The notes under the pieces are model-generated. The model saw nothing but the letters and a program-made list of their open reading frames with translations. It was not told the origin of the DNA and made no database searches. From Odiellus spinosus (taxonomy: Eukaryota; Arthropoda; Arachnida; Opiliones; Phalangiidae), in NCBI GenBank assembly GCA_963920705.1, contig CAWUCO010000074.1, forward strand, positions 1,797,637 to 1,861,636: 64,000 bases of DNA, written 5' to 3'. Below, in pieces: positions 35,400 through 45,787 of this stretch. Every line of letters starts with the position of its first letter. The stretch's first letter is position 1. The translations under genes and the position numbers were made by a program.

Positions 35400-35670
35400 C
35401 AGACCAATATCACATTAAGCCTGGAAATATGTCAAACCTTAATCTTATTGACAGTAGTTGGGTGTCCTTCATTGTAGATTTGTGATAATGCAACACGTAC
35501 AATGGATTTGGTACCAAAATGGCCCAGTAGTACGCGTTTTGTAGATTCAGTGTGATCTCGGATCGTTTCAAAGCTGGTGCTATGCCACACGGATATATCG
35601 CCTCGGGGATAGTGGATATCCTTTGCCACCATGGTTGGTTACTCCTCTTTTGGGTGCAGCAACACCGCAA
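35400..35670 (-). pseudogene. Possible BEL/Pao polyprotein C-terminal relic
   Basis: One minus frame (35632-35432) reads ...RVLLGHFGTKSIVRVALSQ... and ends TTVNKIKV. This faintly recalls the C-terminal DUF5641-type region of BEL/Pao polyproteins (LGRV...G-x-DGIVRVA...VNKLCLL). Another frame covers 35670-35410. Heavily decayed and only weakly supported. Confidence 0.3.
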
Positions 35671-35989
35671 GAAATACTATATAATGAACACGCCATACTC
35701 GTCTCTTTATCGCACTGCTACAATATTTCTTGGTTGTAATTAGCTATTGAAATGATTCTATCTAATGGTGTTTTTGGAAATAGGGGTAATTTGCAAAAAT
35801 TTGAAAAGGGAGTGGATTACATTTTAAATTTGTATCCATATACATGGCCGTATACGTAGACTTTAATTTCAAATCTAATTTGTTTGTGATATTTGAGTGC
35901 TAAAGGCAATAAAATGTAATAATAAATCATCTTTATTCAGGATATCGCTTTTAGCTTTGTTATAGCTATTTTACAAAGGGTCCTTACAA

Positions 35990-36846
35990 ATTAAAATTTA
36001 GAGTTATACAAGTTTAAAATATATATATTGAGTTCTTTTTTAAATAATGGTTGAAGTATGATCTTTTAAATTATTCGGTAAATTATTCCATAGAAAAGCA
36101 CCTCTTAAACGAGAATCTACATTTGGAGATGTTAAAATATTGACTAGATACAAATAAGTTTTTGGTTGCTCCAAGTGTATTATGAGCATGTAAACGAGGG
36201 TTCTTGAAATAAATCATTTATATAACTCGGTAGCGAGTCCCCTTTTAGCACTTTGAACACGTGGCAGGCCATACGTATCTTCTACGAGTCTCTAACAAAG
36301 TCAAAGATAACTGCGTGTGAACCACAAGTGTATTGGTACTCCTAGAATTATATAACTTTTGCCACTTTCCACTGATTTAGAAATGTATATGTATTAATTG
36401 AATCGTTAATGATATTATAAAGAGGTAGCGCCAATGCATTAGCGATTTCAGTATATAGGTAGGAATACCATCCTGTCCTACCGCTTTAGTTTTTTGAGTT
36501 GTCTTTATGGCTAGTTTTGTGTCACAAACTGTAACATTTTGTTTACTAAAAACGGGTTTATTTTACTAATTAATTGCGGTTGTAGTCTATTCTAAGGAGG
36601 GATAGATGAAAAACCGTTTGCCTTTATAAAGTGATTATTCAGATAACTCTTAACTTCAGATGGTTTGCAAAGGATATTCTTAGAGTTATCCTCCAGGATT
36701 AAGGTTATCCCTCATACTTTTTTTCCTTTTACTCGCTGATTTATTAATTTCCACATTTCCGACGAATTTTTGGCTTGCATAAATATATTCGAGAGTAATT
36801 CATTTTCGCTCGCTGGATTTCAGTTACCACCTTACTTCTCAATATC
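35990..36846 (-). pseudogene. LINE ORF2 relic: RT start and C-terminal end, 3' of the foldback insert
   Basis: Minus-strand translation shows a linker (LRSKVVTEIQRAKMNYSR, frame 36980-36744), then RT motif 0/1 (KAVGQDGIPTYILK, then ALPLYNIINDSI and NQWKVAKV after a frameshift near 36440), then a jump to a C-terminal tail (SRLRGAFLWNNLPNNLK near 36090-36130). The RT core with YADD is missing, so an internal deletion occurred. CR1/Jockey-like. Together with 37609-37775 it forms one relic split by an insertion. Confidence 0.7.
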
Positions 36847-37608
36847 GGTTTATAGCCAGTAGCACAGTTCCCCGAAAACGCATTTCCCAAAAGCGCAGTT
36901 CCTAAAAGCGCAATTTCAAAAGCGCAGTTTCCCAAAAGCGCAGTTCCCAATAGCGCAGTTCCCAATAGCGCAGTTCCCAAAAGCGCAGTTCTCCAAATGA
37001 TTTCTCAACCAGAGACTTCCACGAAATACTCGTATACTTGACCCTAATACCTTGAACATAAGACAAAATCTTTCATTGTTAATTTTTAAGATAATTTTAA
37101 ATCTCTTTTTAAAAGAGTTCGGTACATAATGTCGAAAATCATAATCTCGAATGACAGATTAAATAGCCTAACCTACACTACCGTAATCTAACCTAACCTT
37201 ACCTCTTCTATTTAACCTTACCTAAAATATTTTTGTAAATTTTCAGCATTAGACGTCTAAAAACTGAGCTCGTAATTATAAAAAAATGAGTTTATACGAA
37301 TGACAGATTAAATAGCCTAACCTACACTACCGTAATCTAACCTAACCTTACCTATGCTATTTAACCTTACCTAAAATATTTTTGTAAATTTTTAGCATTA
37401 GACGGCCAAAAACTGAGCCCGCAATTATAAGAAAATGAGTTTATTCCAAAAAACCCTTTTGGAAATGCGCAAATGAGAACTGCTCTTTTGGCAACCCCGC
37501 TTTTGGGAAACTGCTCTTTTGGCAAAACTGCGCTTTTGAGAAACCGCTCTTATGGGAGTGCGCAAACGGAAACTGCTCTTTTGGCAACTGCGCTTATGGC
37601 TACATACC
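36847..37608. mobile_element. 762-bp foldback element with tandem-repeat arms and 8-bp TSD
   Basis: The termini GGTTTATAGCC and GGCTACATACC are imperfect inverted repeats. The arms are built of short tandem units of type AAAAGCGCAGTTCCC (36877-37000) and, inverted, GGGAACTGCGCTTTT (37440-37595). The target duplication TCAATATC is exact on both sides (36839-36846 and 37609-37616). The middle carries a direct duplication of about 148 bp (ACGAATGACAGATTAAATAG at 37147 and 37296) with CCTAACC tracts. An 8-bp duplication fits hAT-like integration; tandem-built arms are typical of Foldback elements. Confidence 0.88.
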
Positions 37609-37780
37609 TCAATATCTTGTACTGTTCTTTATGATAATCTCCATTTAGACAGTTTTTTCTACAGGTATGTAAATTTCGTAGCGAGATTAGGTTCAAGGAA
37701 TCATTGTACCAGTGTGGGAGTCGCGTATGAACTCTTTTCTGCTGGACAGGTGCGCGTCTGTCAATGTTTCGCATTATAAT
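37609..37780 (-). pseudogene. LINE ORF2 relic, 5' of the foldback insert
   Basis: Codons 37774-37620 read as the endonuclease-RT linker of a CR1/Jockey-like ORF2 (RAPVQQKRVHTRLPHWYND, then a Leu/Arg-rich helix and a YHKEQYK segment). Removing the 762-bp insert and one copy of the TSD restores the frame into the LRSKVVTEIQ segment of the neighbouring piece, which identifies the two as halves of one gene. Confidence 0.72.
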
Positions 37781-38397
37781 TTGAGAGTCTGTATTACAGA
37801 CTTGGCAGTACTAGATATTAAAGTCCAACAGAATGGTTGATCTGAAGATATCGCTGCATATGCTGAACGCAAAATTATTAACCAAGAAATTATGATAGTT
37901 TCTCGATATTACAAAGTGTGTAGGTAACCTTGGACATGTTCTTTTTCTCGTGGATCATATATGATCATATGAAGTTATGATCCGAGAAACTAACACCTAT
38001 ATTTACAGTTCCTGTTATATAATTTGGGTGAGTACAATCTTAGTGTTCGTAGGGGGACAAAATAATTTCGGGCTGGGGTCGGGGATGGAAAATTCTTTTT
38101 ATTTATTAGGAATAGAAAAATATCCTAATTTTAAATACGGTTTTAGTCTTTTATATATAGTGGTGTGTAATGATGTAAGCCAGCCTGTGAGCTTAGGGAC
38201 TCTTAGATACAAATTAACAATAGTTAGAACTGTACCTAACATCCTGACACTGACCAAAACCCACACTCGTTAACTGAGCGCCCAAAACAACGGCAATTCT
38301 CAAGCTAAAACTAAAAAAAATGGATAGAACAAGAAACTTGTCAGGCTGCCAAGCTGCATGAGCCTGAACCAAGGCAGGGTGACCAGACTTCTTATAT
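37781..38397. other. Unassigned stretch
   Basis: A 98-codon plus frame (37977-38273) lacks any recognisable domain. A small palindrome ATATGATCATAT lies near 37966. Nothing else supported. Confidence 0.35.
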
Positions 38398-38399
38398 CC

Positions 38400-40512
38400 T
38401 TTTTACCTCTCCGAGTGAATTTTAGTTCACGGAGAGGTTCTGTCCTGATCATGTGTGTGTGTCCGTCGTTCGCGGTGTTCGCAATTACGTCATCGCAAGA
38501 AAATTCTATTTTAGTTCACCACTCTTCTCATAGGTGGCGGTACAATTTCCAAATTCTGAAATTTCCTATTTAAATAAAACATCTCACAGGTGGTCTCCCA
38601 CCCAGTTACTGTCCGCGCTCGACGCTGCTCCGCTTTAGAGATAGCCATGCGAACGCTCTAACGACTTTGCTATAAGCATTTGAAAGAATCTTAGATTAAA
38701 TCCTCTTAAATCTGGAAGGGGTGCACTACGGAAGCCAGGCCGTGTTATAGTAGCGCCACGTATAATGCTTTATATGTATCGTATTAAATAAAAAATTTAA
38801 AAGCTTATTACTCGTAAGATAAATTATAAAATAAAATATTACTAGTCTTAAACGATCATAATATAATATTTAAATTTAATTATATTTTTTTAAATGAATT
38901 TGACATTATCTTTTTGTCACTAGGTGACGCTAGATTAGTAGGAAGTAGGACGAAATAAAGGCGTACGGTTTTTTTAAAAACTTTAATTATGCTCTATTTA
39001 AAATCTATAATAATTAGTTCTAGTCCTCTCTCAAAAAATCATATTTAAATTTCATTATATTTTGTAAATTAACTTTCTATCTGTAGGCATGGAATAATTA
39101 GTAGCTTATGCTGTAGGTCACACTAGTTTCCCTCGAACTCGGCTTAAAGCTTACCTTAATACCTTTCAGTCAAAGAAGGTCAAACTCATTTAGTCATTTC
39201 CTATACTTTGTTTAATCACATCATTCTCTTTAATTCAGTCTTAGGTTTAAATTTATTAATAATAAATAATCTAGAAATTTAGTTGTGTTTATTCTTGTAA
39301 AATCCATTTCAACTACAATTTGTTTAATCATAGTTAATTTGATTCTATCATCATTACGTTTAATTTAGTCCTATAGCTTGAAAATAATTTAATTTATTGT
39401 TTTAATTTTGGTTAGAATAATTTTAATTTAAGATAAACTTCAACTATTATGTATCTGTAAAATAACAGAGGCTCGAAAATTACGGTAGTGGTATGGCGCG
39501 TCCGTGCTTGCACGGAGCGTGGGGTCTCTTCGTAGAATATTAGACTCTTTCGAGAGAGTGAAAATAAAACTAAACATGTAACTGAATACGTCGCCCTCGG
39601 GACGCTCCTATTTTTAATTGTCATTAGAATTTGACTAGTTATTTTAATAGATTTTTTCGTATCATTTATGCTTAATAAAATAGCATTAGTCTTCTATCAT
39701 AATATCATATTTAAATTTTATTTTATTTTGTAAATAAATATGATGTAAACGTTCTACCAACAGGTGACACTAGTTTCATCGTGTAAATAGTGTAGCGGCA
39801 AAAGTAACCTTATAGCAAGAAGTGTGCCACTCCTCTTTCTTATTTTAACCCAAAAATTATAAAATAAATTTTTAACATCGTCTACCTGGTTTCATTAGTT
39901 TTCTTGTTTAGCATTGTTATTTTAATACGATTTTTTCGTATCAGTTATGCTTAATAAAATAGTATTAGTCTTCTGCTATCATAATATCATATTTAAATTT
40001 CATTTTATTTTGTAAATAAATATGCTGTAACTTTCTACCAGCAGGTGACATAAGTTTCATCGTGCAGTGTAGCGGCAAAAGTAACCTTATAGCAAGAAGT
40101 GTGCCACTCCTATTTCTTATTTTATATATATATTTTAATTATAAGGTAAGATTATACTTTGAGTGGGATCAACTGTAACAGGCGTAATTCACCGCCTATC
40201 TACCGGAAACTATTTTATAGTATATATCAGACCTTGACGACTTCCGGAAACCAAAAAAAAAAAAAAAAAAAAAAATTTAAGTTTTTTTTTTTTTTTTTCA
40301 GTTTTTTTACATGGCTTTGGTTAGGTTGGGTTGGGTTAGGTTAGGTCCCACCAATGAAATAATGTAAAAAAAAAAAATAAATGGAAAAACCTACCAAATA
40401 ATATATATTTTTTTTTTTTTTTTTTTGGTTTCCGGAAGTCGTCAAGGTTGGTTTTCTTGTTTACAATTAGACTTGGGACGAGGAGAGGTAATATTTTGGT
40501 TTCCCAACTTGT
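38400..40512 (+). mobile_element. Sister hairpin-ended family, copy G1 (complete, about 2.1 kb)
   Basis: The 5' hairpin ACCTCTCCG...CGGAGAGGT (38405-38438) is the counterpart of the ACCTCCCCG hairpin of copies A-D. The 3' end is GAGGAGAGGT then AATATTTTGGTTTCCCAACTTGT (40482-40512), the same tail as in A-D. TTAGG-like repeats lie at 40318-40348. Contains repeated AATAAAATAGTATTAGTCTTC blocks (39672, 39953). No coding capacity; non-autonomous. More than 90 per cent identical by eye to G2 at 59498-61485. Confidence 0.82.
40231..40448. repeat. Nested inverted repeat in the tail of G1
   Basis: ACCTTGACGACTTCCGGAAACC (two parts: ACCTTGACGAC, TTCCGGAAACC) at 40231-40252 and its reverse complement at 40427-40448 flank poly-A/poly-T runs and a TTAGG-like tract. 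In G2 only the left arm is present (61345-61366), because G2 lacks the 3' end. Confidence 0.8.
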
Positions 40513-41080
40513 TTTTCAATGCCTTCCTATAAATTCCTATAATTGAAAGTTTTATCCTATATTTTCCTATTTTTTATTATTTTTTTTTTATTTTTTCGGT
40601 TATCAGGTTATTCATTTTCAAATAAAAGTATAGTTTAAAGTCTCTCAAAAATAGAAAAAACAGAAAAGATTAAGATTTTAAGGAAAATCAAAAAGGGATA
40701 AATATGTGATAAAAATGCTAAATCAACAACATATTAAAAGATATCATATTTTTTCCCATAAATTCATTGTTATTAATCCAAAATTTTCGTTATTATTTAG
40801 TCTATATTTTCTATAATATTAAATTTTCAGTCCTTTTTTCTCATATAGTTCGCCCTTAAATTTCCGATTTTTCCTATAAAATTTCAAGTTTTTTCCTTTT
40901 CACCCTGCCAAGGTCGCAATTCGGGCTTGGCTCATTCTGTTGTCGCTCACGACAAAGGGAGAGAAGGAACTATTTTAGGATTTTAGCGAGGTGCGTCGGC
41001 GCGAAAATTTAAAATTATATTACGAAAATATAACCCCGACTAAGTTTTCAGCAGTTGGGATTGGGGATCCCCGACTTTCG
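40513..41080. other. Unassigned stretch
   Basis: AT-rich to about 40900 with repeated TTTTCCTAT words, then unique sequence. No gene seen. Confidence 0.35.
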
Positions 41081-41082
41081 AA

Positions 41083-41340
41083 TTACACGCGTAATAACCG
41101 TTTAATATTGTCCCATACCTTACGAGCTACAGCTAACACGGGAACCCCACAAAGTTGAGCCAAATAGTGTATTAAAGCCTTAATTTCGCTAGGGCACGGG
41201 ACAATTTCTCTAGCCTTTATCTCACGGGACACTCCTGCCATAAAAAATGGGGTGAATAGGAATGAGCTACCACATATGTGCTAGGGGCTATCTTAAAAGC
41301 TTCGCGGACGTGTTCCATAGATGGAAAAGAAATCATTTGG
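41083..41340 (-). pseudogene. TatD-like nuclease relic, C-terminal part
   Basis: Minus-strand reading gives MISFPSMEHVREAFKIAP then YVV and SPHF in one frame, matching the end of TatD-family metal-dependent DNases (FP-x-x-E-x-x-x-E-x-V-K-x-IP then the LLxETDxPYF motif; here the ETD acidic residues are replaced). After a stop/frame change it continues as CPSEIKALIHYLAQLCGVP...VWDNIKRLL and a TAA at 41085-41083, matching the C-terminal helix pair ending in N-x-x-x-LF. Missing catalytic acids and frame breaks mean it is inactive. Confidence 0.62.
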
Positions 41341-42134
41341 CAGAAGCCGATCACATAGGAAGTTACATCTCCGCTCCGCTTCAAACCCGTCTTTGACGGG
41401 TAATCTAGATTTTTAGGCTACAACTCGCCACCTATCGGGGGATGTCGCAAAATTCTAGGGTTGCCAGCTAGCGAGATAAACGAGAACTAAATCAAGGCGT
41501 GTCTTATTTCTATAAGCCAATTATACCGTAACTAAAATTTCACCCCCCCCCCTTAGAGGAAACGAGACTAGCTGAAGATAGGCGTGACCGTGTGTTTTCA
41601 GTTCCGGCGGCGGCACGACGAGTTTTTTACTAGGCGACGGCGTAAGCCATGAACTGCGGAGTTTATCGGCGTATGTCGCGTCTCTCAGCTCTCCCATGAA
41701 CGAGCCTGGGCAGAATTTTCAATTTTACTTTGACTTTCGTGGTTTCCCACGGACCTAAGGTCTTTCACCGTACCTGCACTTCGTGGCCAGTCGACAGCCG
41801 CTTACCACTGTTGGCAGAGTCACGCTCAACTTTTTTAAGTCTTACGGATCATATTGAAAAGTTAAACTGCGGTCTGCGCGTAATCGGCGGTGTCGGAGTC
41901 TACACCGGAAAACAAGTCACGTGCTCAAACTGCTAGTCATTGGCCGAGATATTTGTGGGCTGGCCTTATATGCCCCCTATGCAATTCCCCCTACTTTCAC
42001 GAGAGAGGAAAAACGAAAAATGAAAATTTTGAAGGGGTGCGGGAAATTTTAACCCCTTCACGCAAATCTTTCCGTCAAAGATGGTTACTATAGAAAGCAT
42101 TACAGATGTTAACTTCCTATGTGATCAGCTTCTG
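41341..42134. mobile_element. 794-bp inverted-repeat element interrupting the TatD relic
   Basis: CAGAAGCCGATCACATAGG (41341 on) and CCTATGTGATCAGCTTCTG (ending 42134) are inverted termini; similarity continues inward for about 75 bp (CGTCTTTGACGGG / TTCCGTCAAAGATGG). A C-run of about 10 lies near 41546. The interior has no recognised domain. It separates the two TatD segments. No clear target duplication was found. Confidence 0.65.
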
Positions 42135-42600
42135 ACTGTAGCACTCTTGTTAAATAGAATTTCGTACTAGTAAAGTTCAAATATAAAATACGGTGGTCCC
42201 AAGGCAACTCTTCTTTTAGTAAGGACAATAGATCGGGATATGCCTCATAACACGCGTAGGGAAACTGCTCGATACACAACAGAATAACAGGTTGACAAAA
42301 ACGACGAGCAATACGTAATTGGGCTCGCACCACGTCTTTTTTTACTATTGTTGGAACCATTTGAATTGAGTGTCAATAATCCAGACCAATTCCCCAATTC
42401 CAAAAACATTTGAGTGAGCCAAGTTGTTCCGCTCCAAAAGAATCATACCGACCCGCAAAACTTGGACCAATTCCGACTACCGCATATAAATCCGCGTCCC
42501 TCAAGATAGTTTCAAGACGGTCCCAAATGCATTACACGACAGACTAAATTTTTAGGGAATAAACCAGGGTTTCGGGCTTTTAACTAAGCGAATAGAATTC
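42135..42600 (-). pseudogene. TatD-like nuclease relic, central part
   Basis: Minus-strand frames give AVVGIGPSFAGRYDS..., then WNWGIGLDY (TatD GEIGLDY), then, after a stop, VVRAQLRIARRFCQPVILL (QL-x-LA-x-x-x-x-x-PVxxH), then DLLSLLKEELPWDHRIL (the LKE...PRDHRIHLHCFTG region of TATDN2-like proteins). The His/Glu metal ligands are partly lost. The order and spacing match the family over more than 150 residues. Upstream it connects to the ORF pieces at 42584-43162. Confidence 0.62.
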
Positions 42601-43162
42601 TACATGACGTTACTCGTCGAAAAAGTGATAGTTCGAAATACGGGTCAACATAATCAAAATCCACAGCTGAAGCCACTGGGTATTTTGGTGGAGCCGACAA
42701 ACGCCAATCCGCTAACCTTGACGCTTGGCTAGGTAAAAACACTTGATAACTTATAACAGCTCCTTGAGCAGTGACTAAAACACCTGGGTGATCAAGAGTC
42801 TGTGGAATATTAGTCGCAGAATTTCCGGAACACACGTCTGTGCTTTGTGGGCAGTGGTGAGATGTGGCCGGTCACGCTTGTATGCCGTCCAGTCCTTCTT
42901 CAACGGGATGTTGCTCTGCAGAGGAACTGGCACCAACGTGAGTCTTATCCTCCAAACTTTCCTTCAAAATAGCCTCCTCTTCCGAAATATCCTCCAAACT
43001 GGCCTCATCTCCTACAACGTCCACCAGATTGGCTTGACTATGGTCAACCGAAATGTCGTCAGGTGTCTCACTATTTTCAATGGTCGCCATTGGATCATTC
43101 AAGTCCAATTCTTCCGGATCCGGAGAAGGAGGTAAAGAAAATTTGGCCGCCAAACGTGACAT
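42584..43162 (-). pseudogene. Acidic ORF upstream of the TatD relic, one in-frame TGA
   Basis: Begins with an ATG at 43162 (MSRLAAKFSLPPSPDPEE), is strongly acidic (Asp/Glu/Ser-rich) for 96 codons, meets a TGA at 42874-42872, and continues in the same frame to a TAG at 42584. The distal part contains PPKYPVASAVDFDYVDPYFELS, which may be the degenerate start of the TatD domain (normally DSHxHLD). It is therefore probably the N-terminal region of the third ORF of this retroelement. Function unknown. Confidence 0.45.
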
Positions 43163-43335
43163 CTAAAACAAAAACTACCTAAATGAGTCACTACTACTAA
43201 GATTTCCAGGGCAACCTAAGTAAATCTAAGGAAGTAAAACTCCCAAGATTGCCTTAATGGGCATGACGAACTAACTCAAATGGGGGTCTTGAAATTGGGT
43301 TTGGTGACATTGAAAAATTATCAATAGTCAATTCC

Positions 43336-43611
43336 TTAGAATATAAAGGATACGAATGCAAATACGCTTCGATTTGCCTTGCAGGGACTTAATTTTTCTT
43401 TCACCTTATCCGGGGTAAAACAGTAAACATCCCCTAAACGCGATGATGGTTGTTTCCTTAATACCACTTCCCTTGTCCAACCATGGAAAAATGGCATTTG
43501 CAAACCATGCGATATACTAGTATTGTCCATCTCCTCGACCTCCATACATCTAGGTTCCTCGCTAGGCTGACTCTCCTGAGGGAATTCGGGAATTACCAAA
43601 ACTTCATCCAA
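43336..43611 (-). pseudogene. MBD (methyl-CpG-binding-like) domain downstream of integrase
   Basis: Residues 40-78 read PFFHGWTREVVLR...RLGDVYCFTPDKVKEKL, which fits the MBD fold signature P-x-GW-x-RxxxxR...G-x-xDVYYxxPxGxxxRS, including the W, the R after two residues and the DVY strand. The part N-terminal to it is acidic and Pro-rich. It lies in a different frame from the acidic repeat region upstream, with stops between, so the element is decayed. In a working element this module would follow the integrase C-terminus, a position held by the chromodomain in chromoviruses. DNA binding or methyl-CpG specificity is not shown. Confidence 0.6.
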
Positions 43612-43649
43612 AAATCTAACTCAACGTTGAGGATTACTATGTCCTATAG

Positions 43650-44060
43650 TTAGGTGTGATCTACTTCCACCGACTGTGGCCCAACCCGTTCTTCCAACTC
43701 TTTTTCACTCGGAAATTCAATTACTGTACTCGTTCCTCCAGCCTGGGTAAGATATGTATCTCGAACAACACGACTGCGTAGCGTATAACGAGGTGGGTCT
43801 AAATCTATCTCTTCGTCTTCAAACCTTAACTCATTGTCCAATGAAATCGGCGGAACTAATTAAATGTTTATAGGATTTCCCTGGGTTTCCAACATCTGTA
43901 TAGATGGATCTACCCGCGCAACTGGTTGTTCCTGAATTTCCAACACCTGTATAGGTTGGTCCACCTGAGCAAGTGGTTGTTCCTGAGTTTCCACCACCTG
44001 TATAGTTGGGTCGACCTGAGCGACTGTTTGTTCCTGAGTCTCCAAAACTACTGTATTCAA
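43650..44060 (-). pseudogene. Retroelement linker with repeated ETQEQ...AQVDP units
   Basis: One frame with a single in-frame stop (43860-43862). The first part repeats a 21-residue unit (VVETQEQPLAQVDQPIQ type) three to four times; the second part has YTLRSRVVRDTYL and acidic stretches. It continues from the integrase C-terminal segment (AKLAPNW-GPLRVV...YKLKL at about 44070-44210, in another frame). Confidence 0.55.
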
Positions 44061-44064
44061 TCAG

Positions 44065-44620
44065 AGTTTTAATTTATAAATATGCCACGTACCAGCCAAG
44101 GCTCCCATCATATAGGCTACTGGGGGCACCTTTTCTACAACTCTTAAAGGACCTTACCAATTAGGAGCTAGTTTTGCACTAAATTTCGCAGCAGCTTTAG
44201 AAAGTCTATGGCCAGACTTCAGACTAGTTGCACTACTTCTATTTCATTTCCTGAGAAATTACGATAGTAGAAAAATTTCTGCTTCGCACTGGCAACACTA
44301 TTTATTTCCTGGGCCATATCAATTGCTCTTTGCCATTCTCTTAAAGGTCCTTGTTCATAATCTAAAATTGCTAAGACCTCCTGATCAGGAACTCCAGCAA
44401 ATACTCTCTCATCCCAAAGAAGAGTAGGCTCACAACCATGGTGAAGGTAAAACGGGGAATATCCAGTTGAACAATGTACAACCTTATTAATTGCTAAATG
44501 GATTAAAGGCAAATGGGAATACTCATTATTTCCCCAATTACCCGATTGCACCTCTCCGTTATGTTAGCCTGGGGATGGTAAGGTGACAGAGACATTCCAT
44601 ATGGTTTCACCTAGGCATGC
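44065..44620 (-). pseudogene. Ty3/Gypsy-type integrase C-terminal half
   Basis: Minus frames give SPYHPQANITERCNR (catalytic Glu motif of the integrase core), then LPLIHLAINKVVHCSTGYSPFYLHHG (conserved N-x-x-x-HxSTGxSPFxLxxG), the REWQ-type helix, and after a frameshift near 44215 SAKLAPNW-GPLRVV and HIYKLK (GPY/F-type module). Upstream of about 44630 the similarity stops, so protease, RT and most of the integrase are missing. Confidence 0.8.
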
Positions 44621-44639
44621 AACCATGGGTTGGCAGATC

Positions 44640-45056
44640 TTAATGAAAATTGGTACACTTGTTTCTATGCTTAAATAACTAGGATTCCAGATTTTAAGAT
44701 GAAAATAAAAATAATTGAATTTTTGGCGAAATATAGAGTAAACCCCCAAGATTTTTAGAACGTCAGCGAAAAAAATTATGCTCTTGCGAAAATACCAATA
44801 TCTTTCTGGCGCCTCGGTTGATTCTTTGGAATTTACTCATGTTTATAGAGTAAAAGGCGAGAAATCCGTTGGTCATCTCGAAAATGGTCTACCTCTTATT
44901 TGTTTTTAATTTTTTAAATTTCGCGGGGGTCCTACACTGTGACGTGTGATGTCATGAGGTCCAACTTTTAAAATTTTTATTTTCACTTTTTTTTAAGACC
45001 CCGAGGCTACATCTTTCACCTAGTATATGTTTGGTTCTTGGTATTTGTTTCGTATC
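44640..45056. other. Unassigned AT-rich stretch
   Basis: No gene. Borders the palindromic mariner-type repeat that follows. Confidence 0.35.
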
Positions 45057-45392
45057 TAATTGGTAATCAAAAAAAAAATTTTAAAAGTTTTGGGATTTTT
45101 ATATTTATATTATGTACAGGGTGTTTCGAAAATGGTGATAAGATCGAGCTCCATTGGGTTCTATGGGCCATTTTCAGACGAAAATGTTCTATGACGTTTG
45201 TCGTACGGGGCGCCGTTTAAGAGTTACGAAATTATTCATGTACGACAAAACGTCATAGAACATTTTCGTCTTAAAATGACTCATAGAACCCATTGGAGCT
45301 TAATCTTACCACCATTTTCGAAACACCCTGTACATAATATAAATATAAAAACCCAAAAATTTGCAACTTTTGTTTTTGATTACCAATTTGAT
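45057..45392. mobile_element. Palindromic mariner-type MITE (TA-flanked core 45117-45330)
   Basis: The core begins CAGGGTGTTTCGAAAATGG and ends CCATTTTCGAAACACCCTG, with TA on both sides (45115-45116, 45331-45332), as in Tc1/mariner elements. Inside, CGTCATAGAACATTTTCGTC is complementary to GACGAAAATGTTCTATGACG. The palindrome extends beyond the TA sites by about 60 bp each side (ATTGGTAATCAAAAA...TATATTATG and its complement), so the insertion hit, or is part of, a larger foldback. Confidence 0.78.
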
Positions 45393-45506
45393 TATATCAA
45401 AATGTCTTTGTGAACAAAGACCCAGAAAGATCTGTTATGATTTCAGATGGCTGAAGCGACAGATATGTTAAATTTTCTTTTAAAACGTAAAATTTAATTA
45501 TAATCG

Positions 45507-45632
45507 CAATCTGACAGGATTTTGAGTCTAATTTCAAAACAACTGATTTTATTCACTCGCAAATATTTAAGAAAAAACATAACAGGCGATTTTCTCCCAT
45601 TGACCCTTAACATTAAATTTAGCTTAATTATT
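45507..45632. repeat. Dispersed repeat, inverted relative to 54896-55020
   Basis: About 125 bp (CAATCTGACAGGATTT..., AACAACTGATTTTATTCACT, ATCGCCTGTT/AACAGGCGAT, CCCATTGACCCTTAACATTAAATT) is repeated in reverse complement at 54896-55020 with few differences. No coding content. Confidence 0.85.
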
Positions 45633-45787
45633 TTTCAGGGAAACCGTGTATTGAATTGTTTTTCTTTAGTATAATGTGAGTTCATTTTTTTTAAACCCCG
45701 AATTGTCACGACTCGTACTTCAACAGATCGTTAAAAATACTCGCCGGTTTATAAGAATGGGGATCTTATAGGGATTATTTGCGTTTT

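Noticed and set aside
36744..36980. Repeated GTALLGTALLG protein
   Set aside because: Partly a translation of the tandem units in the foldback arm; only its distal part is genuine LINE sequence.
39412..39624. 70-aa minus-strand ORF in G1
   Set aside because: Not kept open in the G2 copy as a gene would be, and no domain.
40159..40344. 61-aa ORF with a Lys run and a Phe run
   Set aside because: Translation of poly-A/poly-T inside an inverted repeat.
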